Notes under the pieces: generated by a model
Told to the model about the DNA's origin: nothing
The model's database searches: none
What the model saw: the letters and a program-made list of their open reading frames with translations, nothing else
From: Dehalobacter alkaniphilus
GTDB lineage: Bacteria > Bacillota > Desulfitobacteriia > Desulfitobacteriales > Syntrophobotulaceae
Direction of reading: 5' to 3'
Assembly: GCA_040500365.1 (NCBI GenBank)
Contig: CP148031.1
Coordinates: 1,240,001 to 1,304,000, forward strand
DNA length: 64,000 bases
Translations under genes and position numbers: made by a program
Part shown: one piece after another, positions 25,125 to 33,753 of the stretch
Layout of the letters: each line of letters opens with the position of its first letter
How positions within the stretch are numbered: the stretch's first letter is position 1

Positions 25125-25852
25125 TTTATGTCCAGTTTGCTTAGATAAAATACTAAAATACCTGCTAAACACGTTCTGATTGATGGAGATGTTTATCTAC
25201 AGAAAATGTGTGCCGAGCATGGAAATTTTTCTACAATTATCTGGCGCGGTGACGGTGAACTGGATTATAGTGCCTGGGAAAAAGAAAAATTGCGGGCACA
25301 TCCTCAGGTGTGTCTGACTGAGGTAGAAAAAGACTGTCCTTATGACTGCGGCATATGCGCGGAACATAGACAACAAACCTGTTGTGTAGTGCTGGAAGTG
25401 ACTGAACGCTGCAATTTGAACTGCAACTTTTGCTTTGCCAGCAGTGGAGGAGAGAAGAAAGATTCTTCTTTTGAACAGATCAGAGAATGGCTGGAGCATC
25501 TCGTAGAAGCTGGAAAACCGTTTATCCATCTTTCCGGAGGAGAACCGACTGTGCGTAATGATTTACCGGAAATCATCAGCCTGGCAAATCAGATGGGTTT
25601 TCCTTATATCCAACTAAATACCAACGGACTTCGTCTAAGTCTAGATCCGGAGTATGTTAGAAGGCTTAAGGAAGCCGGTTTATCTTCGGTCTTCATGCAG
25701 TTTGACGGTACGAGGGACGAGATCTACCTACAACTCAAGGGTCGCAGTCTTTTAGCTGTAAAAGATAAGGCGATCCAAAATTGTAGTGACAATCATCTTG
25801 GAATTGTGCTTGTCCCAACAATTGTTCCGGGGGTTAATGCAGTTAATATCTG
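25087..25852 (+). pseudogene. Broken second copy of radical SAM gene trsS
   Basis: The start IQPEKILRMTESLCPVCLDK is followed by an 8-bp tandem duplication (TAAAATAC at 25146-25153 and 25154-25161) that shifts the frame into TGA 25177-25179. Removing one copy restores CLDKIPAKHVLIDGD, YLQKMCAEHGNF and the rest: DCPYDCGICAEHRQQ, the radical SAM CNLNCNFCF motif, HLSGGEPTVRNDLPEI and VPTIVPGVNA. It then stops being homologous at about 25850, where the intact paralogue at 42936 continues for another 210 residues. So it is frameshifted and 3'-truncated. GGAGG five bases before the ATG shows it was once a normal gene. Confidence 0.88.
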
Positions 25853-26059
25853 GTGCATGAAGAAACTGTGGATTATGAATTTGTTGAGGACAGTCAGACG
25901 GTCATTATCGGGACCCCGGCCTATGCAGCAGACTTAAGCTGGCAGTTGAAAAAGTGGTTCGATACGGATTGGAATTGCACGCTGGCAGGGAAACTCGGCG
26001 CAGCGTTTGCCACACAAATACCTTCGGTTGTTAATAAGGCAGTCAGGCAGTGCCATTGA
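25853..26059 (+). pseudogene. Internal flavodoxin fragment fused after trsS remnant
   Basis: This frame reads EETVDYEFVEDSQTVIIGTP, then AYAADLSWQLKKWFDTDWNC and LAGKLGAAFAT, nearly the same as residues about 40-95 of the intact flavodoxin at 37561 (EETMDYGFIEDSKAVIIGTP, CWQLKKWFDTDWNC). Both ends of the flavodoxin gene are missing; after about 26012 the sequence is unrelated. A deletion or recombination joined two genes here. No function expected. Confidence 0.85.
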
Positions 26060-26114
26060 TAATTTCTCAAAATACTGTATAATCATAAAATAAAACTATG
26101 GGCTGGGTAAAATT

Positions 26115-27059
26115 ATGACACTCCAACAACTTAAATATATCATAAAAATAGTTGAATGCGGTTCTATTACCGAAGCGGCAAGGCAGCTTTTTATAACACA
26201 ACCAAGTCTTTCAACTGCTGTTAAAGAACTTGAAACCGAACTTGGAATAGAAATATTTTACCGCACGAATAAAGGAATATCCTTGTCTGTTGACGGTACG
26301 GAATTCCTCTCTTACGCACGTCAAATTATAGAACAGACAGAGCTGATGGAGCAGCGCTATAGAGGGAAAAAACCGGCAAAGCAGCTTTGCTCAGTTTCTA
26401 CCCAACATTACGCTTTTGCTGTCAATGCTTTTGTCGATTTGCTCTTGACCTTGGATGTCGATGAATATGAATTTACGCTTCGGGAAACAAGAACGTATGA
26501 GATCATTGAAGATGTTAAAAATTTGCGCAGTGAAATCGGAATTATTTATTTCAGTGATTTTAACGAAAAGGTTTTGTATAAGCTGCTGAAAGAAAACCAC
26601 TTGGTGTTCAATCCTCTTTTTGAAGCTGATCCTCACGTTTTTATCAGTTCAAAGCATCCTCTTGCCAAGAACACGTCCGTTACGCTTGAAGACTTGGCGG
26701 ATTACCCGGTTCTTGCCTTTGAACAAGGTGAGTATAATTCCTTTTATTTCTCGGAAGAAATTCTCAGCACAGTCCCCCGCAAGAAAACAATCCATGTCAG
26801 TGACCGCGCCACTCTATTCAACCTGTTGATCGGGTTAAACGGATATACGATTTGCACCGGTGTTTTAAGTACTGATTTAAATGGCGAAAACATAATTTCC
26901 GTACCGCTGATGACAGACGAAAGAATTCGTGTCGGCTGGATTGCCAACGAAAAAGCTCGTCTCAGTTCAATCGCGCTTAATTATATCTCAAAACTGAAAC
27001 GGTTGATTACCGAGTACGGATACACAGTTATCGAGAACAATGCCTCAGCTTTAAAGTAG
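26115..27059 (+). CDS. LysR-type transcriptional regulator
   Basis: 314 residues: N-terminal winged HTH (TLQQLKYIIKIVECGSITEA, QPSLSTAVKELETELG) and a periplasmic-binding-like effector domain from about 95. It is convergent with metF-metE, whose upstream region carries two CTATG/CATAG inverted repeats of the LysR type, so control of methionine genes is a reasonable hypothesis, though the regulator is downstream of them rather than divergent. A hairpin covers its stop codon. Confidence 0.85.
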   Translation: MTLQQLKYIIKIVECGSITEAARQLFITQPSLSTAVKELETELGIEIFYRTNKGISLSVDGTEFLSYARQIIEQTELMEQRYRGKKPAKQLCSVSTQHYAFAVNAFVDLLLTLDVDEYEFTLRETRTYEIIEDVKNLRSEIGIIYFSDFNEKVLYKLLKENHLVFNPLFEADPHVFISSKHPLAKNTSVTLEDLADYPVLAFEQGEYNSFYFSEEILSTVPRKKTIHVSDRATLFNLLIGLNGYTICTGVLSTDLNGENIISVPLMTDERIRVGWIANEKARLSSIALNYISKLKRLITEYGYTVIENNASALK

Positions 27060-27070
27060 GAGGAGGCATT
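27039..27070. terminator. Hairpin between convergent LysR and metF
   Basis: AATGCCTC (27039-27046) pairs with GAGGCATT (27063-27070) across a 16-base loop that contains the LysR stop. Only 15 bp separate the two convergent stops, so this is the likely terminator. Confidence 0.45.
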
Positions 27071-27074
27071 GCTA

Positions 27075-27932
27075 TCAGGCAACAAGCAAAGTATTTATTG
27101 CTTCATAGATTCGATGCGCAATATATGGATTATTCATTGTGTACAGGTGTATTCCATCTACCCCCTGAGCTATTAAATCGATTATTTGGTCGATGGCATA
27201 GGCAATACCTGCATCCCGAATTGCTTCCGGATTGTTTTCGTACCTGCCCATGACCGACAGGAATTTTTTCGGAAGGTTCACTCCGCAAAGGGTAACCATA
27301 CGCTCAATCTGCTTCTTGTTCACAACAGGCATGATGCCTGCCTCAATCGGAACATTGATTCCCGCATTCACAGCCCGTTCCCGAAACGAATAGAAATATT
27401 GATTATCGAAAAACAACTGTGTAATCAGCTGGTCCGCTCCCGCATCCACCTTGGTTTTTAGATTGTAAATATCTTCAACCACACTTGCGCATTCTTTGTG
27501 TCCTTCCGGATAACAAGCTCCGATAATATGAAAGTCGCCGTTAGCTTTAATAAAAGAAACCAAATCGCTGGCATGCTGAAAATCGTTCTTTGTTGCAGAA
27601 CTGGCATCGCCGCGAAGCGCAAGGATATTCTCTATACCCGCTTTTTTGCAATCATCCAATATTTTCAGAACATCTGTTTTGGAAAGGTTGATACATGGAA
27701 GATGGGCAACATTTTCAATCCCATAGGTATTTTTTACAACCGAAGCGATTTCCAACGTTTCGGTATTGTTTTTGCCTCCACCCGCGCCGTAGGTCACACT
27801 GATAAAGTCGGGATTCAATTCCTGCAGTTGGTCAACCGTATCGTAAATCGTGTTAACTGCGGAGGTAGGTTTGGGTGGAAATATCTCCAACGACAGTACC
27901 CTTTTCGTTTTAAATATTTCAGATATCTTCAT
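27075..27932 (-). CDS. metF: Methylenetetrahydrofolate reductase (MetF)
   Basis: 285 residues forming the MetF TIM barrel: VLSLEIFPPKPTSAVNTIYD at the start with the catalytic Glu, FISVTYGAGGGKNNTETLEI, ILALRGDASS, and ADQLITQLFFDNQYFYSFRE for FAD binding. It reduces 5,10-methylene-THF to 5-methyl-THF, the methyl donor for MetE encoded just upstream; its start overlaps the metE stop by 4 bp on the minus strand, so they are translationally coupled. Confidence 0.95.
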   Translation of the reverse strand: MKISEIFKTKRVLSLEIFPPKPTSAVNTIYDTVDQLQELNPDFISVTYGAGGGKNNTETLEIASVVKNTYGIENVAHLPCINLSKTDVLKILDDCKKAGIENILALRGDASSATKNDFQHASDLVSFIKANGDFHIIGACYPEGHKECASVVEDIYNLKTKVDAGADQLITQLFFDNQYFYSFRERAVNAGINVPIEAGIMPVVNKKQIERMVTLCGVNLPKKFLSVMGRYENNPEAIRDAGIAYAIDQIIDLIAQGVDGIHLYTMNNPYIAHRIYEAINTLLVA

Positions 27933-30205
27933 TCTTGCAGTTCCCTCCTAGCCTTAACTGCCGCGGCAACCATATTTTCAAGGCTCGGCAGGACCTCTGC
28001 ATTGCCTCTCGTTTTCAGTCCGCAGTCAGGGTTGACCCAAAGCTTTTGTCTGGGTATTTTCTCAAGCATTTTGGAAACAGCTTCTTTCATTTCAGAAACG
28101 CTTGGAATTCTCGGAGAATGGATATCATAAACACCCGGGCCGACTTCTGTTTTAAATTCGCATTCCCTTAATGCGTCGACAATCGTGAGATCGGAACGCG
28201 ACGCTTCGAAGGTAATTACATCCGCATCCATCGCCTCAATCTCCTTGATAATATCCGAGAACTCGCTGTAGCACATGTGGGTGTGGATTTGCGTTTCCGG
28301 TTTCACGGAGCTGTGGACAAGCCGGAAAGCAGGAATTGCCCAGTCGAGATACTCACTGTGCCAATCGCTTTTTCTCAGCGGCAGTTTTTCTCGGAGAGCC
28401 GCTTCGTCAATTTGAATAATTTTGATGCCGTTTGCTTCCAGGTCGAGCACTTCCTCCCTGATGGCAAGGGCAATCTGAAAAGCGCATTCCTTAAGCGAGA
28501 TATCTTCACGGGGGAATGACCAGTTCAAAATCGTTACCGGACCGGTCAGCATCCCTTTCATGTATTTCGATGTAAGGGACTGCGCATAGACAGCGTAATC
28601 TACCGACATAGGCCGGGCGCGGTATATGTCTCCCCATATAATAGGAGGTTTCACACACCTTGTACCGTAAGACTGCACCCACGCTTTTTCGGTAAATAAA
28701 TATCCGTTAAGATTTTCACCGAAATACTCGACCATATCGTTACGTTCAAATTCGCCGTGAACAAGCACATCAAGGCCTATTTTTTCCTGCAACGCAACAC
28801 ATTTCGCAATTTTTTCCTTATTGAACCTGGTGTACTGCTCCAATGATATTTTGCCTTTTTTATAATCAGAACGGTTTGCCTTGACCTCTTCCGTCTGGGG
28901 GAAAGAGCCGATTGTCGTTGTCGGAAGTAAAGGCAGCTGAAACTTTTCTTTTTGAATGGTTTCACGCTCTGCGAAGGCAGGATATCTGAGAAAATCATCC
29001 TGAGAAAGCGCCGCAACGGCAGCTTGCACAGCTGGCTTATTGCAGTTCCTGTTTTTATTTATAGTTTGGGCATTTTTCATAGATTCTGCGGTTTCAAACG
29101 GATTATTGTTTGATAATATTTTCTTCAGCTCTGAAAGCTCACCGAGCTTTTCCTCGGCGAAGGCAAAATGTTTTTTGTGTTTTTCCGAAAGACCATCCTC
29201 ATGCTTTAGGGTGTAGGGTACATGCAACAGAGAACAGGAAGTGTTTAAAACAACTTTTTTACAGCTTTGAGATATCTTCTCAATTAATCCGAGCGTCTTG
29301 GCATAATTGTTCCGCCATATATTCTTGCCGTTGACTACACCGGCAAAAAGCGTTTTGTCAGCAGGGAACCCCAAACTTTCAATAAGCTCTAGGGTCTTTT
29401 TTCCCTCAACAAAATCAAGACCTATTCCGTCAAAAGCCATTGCGGCAACCTCGCGATAACAATCCCGAATGTCGCCAAAATACGTTTGCAGGAGCACTTT
29501 GGCGTTCCCTTTATGCAAAAGGATTTCGCCGTACAATTGACCGAAAAGGTTTTTGTCTTTAGCCGTCAGGTCCATGACAAGAGCCGGTTCGTCGAACTGA
29601 ATCCAAGTTGCGCCGAGGGTGTTAAATAAATCGAGAATATCCGAATACGCCTGAACGATATCCGCTATAAAATCCTCGGCTGTTTTTTCACCCGTAAATC
29701 TTGTCAGCTTTAAAAATGTATAAGCTCCGATCATAACCGGTTTTGTTTCTAATCCGAGATTTTTTGCTTCCAGATACTCATTGAAAGGTTTGGTTCCTAC
29801 GAGATAAATATTCATGTCGTCTTCAATTTCCGGCACCATATAATGATAATTGGTGTTAAACCATTTTTTCATGGCAAGCGCCTTTACATCGCCTTTTTCG
29901 CCTTGATATCCTCTGGCCATTGCAAAATATTCATCAATCGGCTCAAGTTGCAATTGCTTATATCGTTTCGGAACAGCGTTCAGCAAAACGGCGATATCCA
30001 GCAGATTATCGTAAAACGAAAAATCATTTGACGAAATGAAGTCAATGCCGTTTATACTTTGCGCTTCCCAGTGTGTTTTCCTGAGTTCAAAAGCAGCTGC
30101 TAGAAACTTATCTCTCGATAATGCACCCTTAAAATACTTTTCCGTAGCAAATTTTAATTCCCTTAACGCACCCACTCTGGGATAGCCGATTACAGATGTT
30201 TGCAT
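27929..30205 (-). CDS. metE: Cobalamin-independent methionine synthase (MetE)
   Basis: 758 residues, the full MetE length with two barrel halves. The catalytic C-terminal half has LLPTTTIGSFPQTEEVK, GEFERNDMVEYFGE, the zinc ligand segment QIHTHMCYSEF and the final Cys728 in VNPDCGLKTR. The N-terminal half begins TSVIGYPRVGALRELKFATE. It transfers a methyl group from 5-methyl-THF-polyglutamate to homocysteine. GGGGGAGAATTATA precedes the ATG. With metF it forms a two-gene operon for methionine synthesis that does not need B12. Confidence 0.96.
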   Translation of the reverse strand: MQTSVIGYPRVGALRELKFATEKYFKGALSRDKFLAAAFELRKTHWEAQSINGIDFISSNDFSFYDNLLDIAVLLNAVPKRYKQLQLEPIDEYFAMARGYQGEKGDVKALAMKKWFNTNYHYMVPEIEDDMNIYLVGTKPFNEYLEAKNLGLETKPVMIGAYTFLKLTRFTGEKTAEDFIADIVQAYSDILDLFNTLGATWIQFDEPALVMDLTAKDKNLFGQLYGEILLHKGNAKVLLQTYFGDIRDCYREVAAMAFDGIGLDFVEGKKTLELIESLGFPADKTLFAGVVNGKNIWRNNYAKTLGLIEKISQSCKKVVLNTSCSLLHVPYTLKHEDGLSEKHKKHFAFAEEKLGELSELKKILSNNNPFETAESMKNAQTINKNRNCNKPAVQAAVAALSQDDFLRYPAFAERETIQKEKFQLPLLPTTTIGSFPQTEEVKANRSDYKKGKISLEQYTRFNKEKIAKCVALQEKIGLDVLVHGEFERNDMVEYFGENLNGYLFTEKAWVQSYGTRCVKPPIIWGDIYRARPMSVDYAVYAQSLTSKYMKGMLTGPVTILNWSFPREDISLKECAFQIALAIREEVLDLEANGIKIIQIDEAALREKLPLRKSDWHSEYLDWAIPAFRLVHSSVKPETQIHTHMCYSEFSDIIKEIEAMDADVITFEASRSDLTIVDALRECEFKTEVGPGVYDIHSPRIPSVSEMKEAVSKMLEKIPRQKLWVNPDCGLKTRGNAEVLPSLENMVAAAVKARRELQE

Positions 30206-30244
30206 TATAATTCTCCCCCTCGGTGTTTCTGTAATGCCATTCTA

Positions 30245-30307
30245 CTATGGGAGCTTCGTCATAGAATAATGTCTATTTTTTATGCTTTTGCATAGGATCA
30301 AACTATG
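30245..30307 (-). promoter_or_regulatory. LysR-type inverted repeats upstream of metE
   Basis: Two related palindromes lie 40-100 bp before the metE start: CTATG(30245-30249)-N10-CATAG(30260-30264) and CATAG(30291-30295)-N7-CTATG(30303-30307). LysR regulators typically bind paired T-N11-A palindromes in this position. Which regulator binds is not shown by the sequence. The 30206-30549 gap holds nothing else besides the RNA-like element at 30441-30490. Confidence 0.5.
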
Positions 30308-30440
30308 GATTGGAAACTCCTCTATGGACACGGCAAAAATAATAGCATATAATTCAAGATATAATATTTGAGTCAAGAAGAAGACTGTGATTAACTTATT
30401 GCAGATTGATGGCGATAAAATGAACATTTAATGTAACGAA

Positions 30441-30490
30441 CCACGAAGGTTGCATAATCCGCAGGAGCGGGTACTGGCTTTTGTGGTTTT
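30441..30490 (+). ncRNA. Nested-hairpin element, copy 1 (RNA-like repeat)
   Basis: CCACGAAGG (30441-30449) can pair with CTTTTGTGG (30478-30486, using G-U pairs), enclosing a CCGC-AGGA-GCGG hairpin (30459-30470), then TTTT. The core ATCCGCAGGAGCGG is identical in a second copy at 32153-32208. It lies 60 bp before the SDR start. Could be a structured leader, a terminator family or a dispersed repeat. Confidence 0.45.
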
Positions 30491-30549
30491 GCTGTTCAAA
30501 AGCTGCACAAATTAATTTGCCTTATAATATAACTGATGGGAACGGAAAA

Positions 30550-31290
30550 ATGGAAAAAAGAAAAACGGTTATTATTACCGGAGCATCAAGGGGTATTGGC
30601 AGAGCAATGGCGGTATTGTTTGCGTCGGAAGGCTATCATGTGCTTTTTACCTATAACCGGTCGAGAACCGAAGCATATAAAACACATAATGACTTAAAGA
30701 AAAAGGGTCAGTCAGTGGCAGTTTGTAAAACGGATATTACCAAACGCAAGCAGACCGATTTAATGGTCGAACGTTGTATTAAGCTATTCGGCAGTGTGGA
30801 TATTTTGATTAATAATGCCGGGATAGCCCAACAAAAGCTTTTTTCGGATATTGCTGAAAAAGAATGGGATATGATGATGAATATCAATCTCAAAGGCGTT
30901 TTTAACTGTACCCAGAGTGTTCTTAAACACATGCTCGTACAGAAGGAAGGTAAGATCATCAATGTTTCTTCAATCTGGGGAATGGTCGGAGCCTCCTGCG
31001 AGGTCCATTATTCCGCTGCCAAGGCAGGCGTGATCGGCATGACGAAAGCCTTGGCCAAGGAACTAGCGCCAGCGAATGTCCAAGTCAATTGCATTGCTCC
31101 GGGCATCGTTCAGACGGATATGCTTGATTCATTTAGCGATGAAGAGTTAAATGCGTTAAAACAGCAAACTCCTTTAATGAAATTAGGCAGTCCAGAGGAC
31201 ATAGCTTCTTGCGCTTTATATTTGGCATCTGAGGGAGCGGATTTTATTACGGGCCAGGTGATAAGTCCAAATGGCGGATTTGTAATTTAG
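30550..31290 (+). CDS. Short-chain dehydrogenase/reductase (FabG-like)
   Basis: 246 residues from ATG 30550. Rossmann motif TGASRGIGRAMAVL (about 12-25), NNAG (about 87-90), and the catalytic Ser-Tyr-Lys set in NVSSIWGMVG and YSAAKAG; the C terminus GADFITGQVISPNGGFVI is typical of 3-oxoacyl-ACP reductase-like SDRs. It likely reduces a keto group with NAD(P)H. The ribosome site is weak. Neighbours do not point to fatty acid synthesis, so the substrate is open. Confidence 0.85.
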   Translation: MEKRKTVIITGASRGIGRAMAVLFASEGYHVLFTYNRSRTEAYKTHNDLKKKGQSVAVCKTDITKRKQTDLMVERCIKLFGSVDILINNAGIAQQKLFSDIAEKEWDMMMNINLKGVFNCTQSVLKHMLVQKEGKIINVSSIWGMVGASCEVHYSAAKAGVIGMTKALAKELAPANVQVNCIAPGIVQTDMLDSFSDEELNALKQQTPLMKLGSPEDIASCALYLASEGADFITGQVISPNGGFVI

Positions 31291-31408
31291 ATTGGTAATT
31301 AAAAGGTTATTATCTGGACATGGAATGTTGAAAAGAGTATAATAACTTCAAAATTTTTAATACAAACAGTTTGAAGAAATTGCTTTCGTATTGTTTGAGG
31401 AGAATGGT

Positions 31409-31819
31409 ATGCGGATTGCTGTAATAGATGGTCAAGGCGGCGGCATCGGCAAAGCGATTGTCGAAAAGCTTCGGAGGGAACTGCCTGAAGATATGGAAAT
31501 CATTGCTCTGGGCACAAACGCACTGGCCACATCTTTTATGCTGAAGGCCGGTGCCAATGAGGGGGCTACAGGAGAAAACGCGATTGTGTTTAATGCAGGC
31601 AAAGTCGATATTATTATGGGAACGGTAGCAATTATTGCTGCAAATTCTATGCTTGGCGAGTTAACCCCCGTTATGGCCAAAGCGATTGCTGAAAGTCCAG
31701 CCAAAAAAGTTCTTCTGCCGCTAAACCGGTGCAATATTGACATAGTAGGAGCAGATAAAAGCCAGCCCCTGCCGCATTTGATAGATAGTGCCATCCAAAA
31801 TATTAAAGCATTATTTTGA
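31409..31819 (+). CDS. DUF3842 family protein
   Basis: 136 residues from ATG 31409, six bases after GAGGAG. Sequence begins RIAVIDGQGGGIGKAIVEKL, a Gly-rich nucleotide-binding-like loop, then IIALGTNALATSFMLKAGAN and DIIMGTVAIIAANSMLGELT. This matches DUF3842, a small family of anaerobes with no assigned function. It is followed 10 bp later by the CooT-like gene, and the pair is found together in other anaerobes, hinting at metal or C1 metabolism. Confidence 0.8.
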   Translation: MRIAVIDGQGGGIGKAIVEKLRRELPEDMEIIALGTNALATSFMLKAGANEGATGENAIVFNAGKVDIIMGTVAIIAANSMLGELTPVMAKAIAESPAKKVLLPLNRCNIDIVGADKSQPLPHLIDSAIQNIKALF

Positions 31820-31829
31820 GGTGAGAAAA

Positions 31830-32018
31830 ATGTGTGAAGCAAATGTTTATCTAATTGATGAAAAAGGAGAAGAAAAACTGTTTCTCGAATCGGTAGACAA
31901 GATATTTCCAGAAGAAGAAAACCTTGTGCTGGAGAATATCTTTGGTGAAAGGAAAATTGTTAAGGCGAAAATCAAAGGAATGGAACTGGTGGATCATAGA
32001 ATCGTGCTGCAAAAATAA
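31830..32018 (+). CDS. CooT-family nickel-binding protein
   Basis: 62 residues: MCEANVYLIDEKGEEKLFLE, then a small beta-barrel pattern with VKAKIKGMELVDHRIVL. The invariant Met-Cys N terminus is the nickel site in CooT, a small dimeric Ni-binding protein linked to CO dehydrogenase maturation. GAGGTG precedes the ATG. No CO dehydrogenase gene lies in the window, so the partner enzyme is elsewhere. Confidence 0.85.
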   Translation: MCEANVYLIDEKGEEKLFLESVDKIFPEEENLVLENIFGERKIVKAKIKGMELVDHRIVLQK

Positions 32019-32152
32019 GTTATTTGATAAATATTTTTTTGATATAGACATGTAATTTAATATGTCTTATAATTTGACTATCAAAACTGAGTCATGAAGA
32101 CTCATAGGTATTTAGATCCAAAAAACCAAACGAAAGATATGGATTAGAGCAA

Positions 32153-32208
32153 GCCACGAAGGCTGAGAAACATCCGCAGGAGCGGAGGTTCAGCTTCGTG
32201 GTTTTTTA
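32153..32208 (+). ncRNA. Nested-hairpin element, copy 2 (RNA-like repeat)
   Basis: CCACGAAGGCTGA (32154-32166) pairs with TTCAGC-TTCGTGG (32189-32201) around an inner hairpin TCCGC-AGGA-GCGGA, followed by TTTTTT. It shares the exact core of the copy at 30441-30490, with outer-stem differences kept pairable. It lies in the 306-bp gap between the CooT gene and the methyltransferase gene; the rest of that gap has one small hairpin (GAGTC/GACTC near 32090) and no gene. Confidence 0.5.
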
Positions 32209-32324
32209 TTTTTGCGAAATTCCGCATTTGGTAACAAGAGAACAATGAGAATTTTAATCCCCCCCTAGCGGATTGTAGAATATGGGAAATCCTGATACTC
32301 TAATTTTCAACTGAGGTGATAAAA

Positions 32325-33137
32325 ATGAATATCGAAGAAATCCGAGAAAGATGGAGCCTGAAAGAACAAAACAAAAAAGCCAGCTTAGATATGTGGAATT
32401 CAATGGCCGGAAGCTTCGGTGAAAATGTTCGCCCTGGTTTTGAGGAAGATGTGTTTTTGAAGCTGCTGATAAACAAGAATATGCTGAATCCGAAAGGACT
32501 GATCCTGGACGTCGGATGCGGAGCGGGCAAATATGCGTTGGCCTTAGCCGGCAGATGCAGTCAGGTGACCGGTGTTGACCTGTCTCCTCAAATGATTGAG
32601 ATCGCCAAGCGAAAGAAAGTTGAGTTCGGAATAAAAAATGTGGATTTTCTCTGTGAAGACTGGCATTACTTGGACATTGAGAAAGCCGGATGGCAACACA
32701 AATTTGACCTCGTGTTTGCCCATATGACACCAGCCGTTCAAAGTGCGGATACTTTTGAAAAGCTGAGTACTGCATCGAAAGGCTGGTGTATACTCTCCAA
32801 GCCGATTCGGCGAACCGATCCGGTGTCTGATGCCGTTAAAGCGCTGGCTGGAATTAAGGAGAAGCGGGAAAGCAGTGACGAAGAGCTGGTATTCGCGTTT
32901 GAGCTTCTTTGGCGTCAGGGGTATCTTCCGGAACTGGAATATGAGAAACAGGTTTGGAAAATGAGGAAAACGTTGGAACAGGCAAAAGGTATGTATATCA
33001 ACCGGATAAAAACTTACCGTGAAATTTCCCCAGCAGAAGAAAAAGAAATCGAAACCTATTTGGGCTCCTTGGCCAAGGATGGTTTTGTTCATGAAGAGGT
33101 TGATACAATCATCGCAACAATGGTTTGGCAGGTTTAA
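32325..33137 (+). CDS. Class I SAM-dependent methyltransferase linked to a metal ABC importer
   Basis: About 270 residues from ATG 32325, six bases after GAGGTG. SAM-binding motif I is GLILDVGCGAGKYALAL, motif II is VTGVDLSPQMIEIAKRK, followed by FDLVFAHMTPAV. The N-terminal LDMWNSMAGSFGE segment is typical of small-molecule methyltransferases. It heads the run FmdE - FecCD permease - ATPase - binding protein. Methylation of a metal chelator or ligand imported by this system is a possible role, inferred from the association only. Confidence 0.85.
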   Translation: MNIEEIRERWSLKEQNKKASLDMWNSMAGSFGENVRPGFEEDVFLKLLINKNMLNPKGLILDVGCGAGKYALALAGRCSQVTGVDLSPQMIEIAKRKKVEFGIKNVDFLCEDWHYLDIEKAGWQHKFDLVFAHMTPAVQSADTFEKLSTASKGWCILSKPIRRTDPVSDAVKALAGIKEKRESSDEELVFAFELLWRQGYLPELEYEKQVWKMRKTLEQAKGMYINRIKTYREISPAEEKEIETYLGSLAKDGFVHEEVDTIIATMVWQV

Positions 33138-33179
33138 TGTAAGACCGGATCAATAATAGCAAACAAGGAGGAACTGAAA

Positions 33180-33710
33180 ATGTGTGTAAAACTTACCGAA
33201 TGGGAAAAGGCGGTAGAATTCCATGGCCATCAATGTCCTGGACTGGCTATCGGTTATAAAGCGGCAGTCACGGCTCGGGAAAAAATGGGCGTGCGCTTTT
33301 CCATGGATGAAGAAATTGTCTGTGTTACCGAAAACGATGCCTGTGGTGTCGATGCGATCCAGGTCATGACCGGCTGCAGCATGGGAAAAGGGAATCTGAT
33401 CTATAGAGGAACCGGTAAAATAGCGTTCAGTTTTTTTAACCGAAAAAACGGAGAAAGCCTGCGTTTAATTCTAAAGCCGTTTAAAGGGGAAATGAACAGG
33501 GAAGAGCGGCAGGCATATATCCTGAACGCCCCGGCAGAAGAGATTTTTCAGATGATGAAACCAAGTTATGAATTGCCTGAAACGGCAAGAATTTTTACCT
33601 CAGTGGTTTGTGAATCCTGCGGGGAAAGCGCGCCGGAACATAAAATCAGACTGCAGGACGGCAAAAAAGTTTGTCTGGACTGCTTTAAAGATTACGGCAG
33701 GGGCTGGTAG
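33180..33710 (+). CDS. FmdE family protein with C-terminal zinc finger
   Basis: 176 residues. The FmdE domain opens EFHGHQCPGLAIGYKAAVTA with the conserved His and Cys, plus ENDACGVDAIQVMTGCSMGKGN. The tail carries CESCGE and CLDCF, a four-Cys zinc ribbon. FmdE-like proteins were named after formylmethanofuran dehydrogenase subunit E but are widespread in bacteria without that enzyme, often near metal transport genes. AAGGAGG lies eight bases upstream of the ATG. Confidence 0.88.
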   Translation: MCVKLTEWEKAVEFHGHQCPGLAIGYKAAVTAREKMGVRFSMDEEIVCVTENDACGVDAIQVMTGCSMGKGNLIYRGTGKIAFSFFNRKNGESLRLILKPFKGEMNREERQAYILNAPAEEIFQMMKPSYELPETARIFTSVVCESCGESAPEHKIRLQDGKKVCLDCFKDYGRGW

Positions 33711-33753
33711 AGATAGGGTAATGAAAGAAAAAAGTTAGAAGGAATAAGACCTA

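Noticed and set aside
25177..25179. TGA in the broken trsS copy as a possible selenocysteine codon
   Set aside because: The frame before it is already shifted by the exact 8-bp duplication, and no conserved Cys of the intact paralogue aligns there.
32163..32180. CTGAGA-like string as a possible thiamin riboswitch
   Set aside because: The surrounding sequence lacks the other conserved helices and the downstream genes have no thiamin role; the string is part of the nested-hairpin element.
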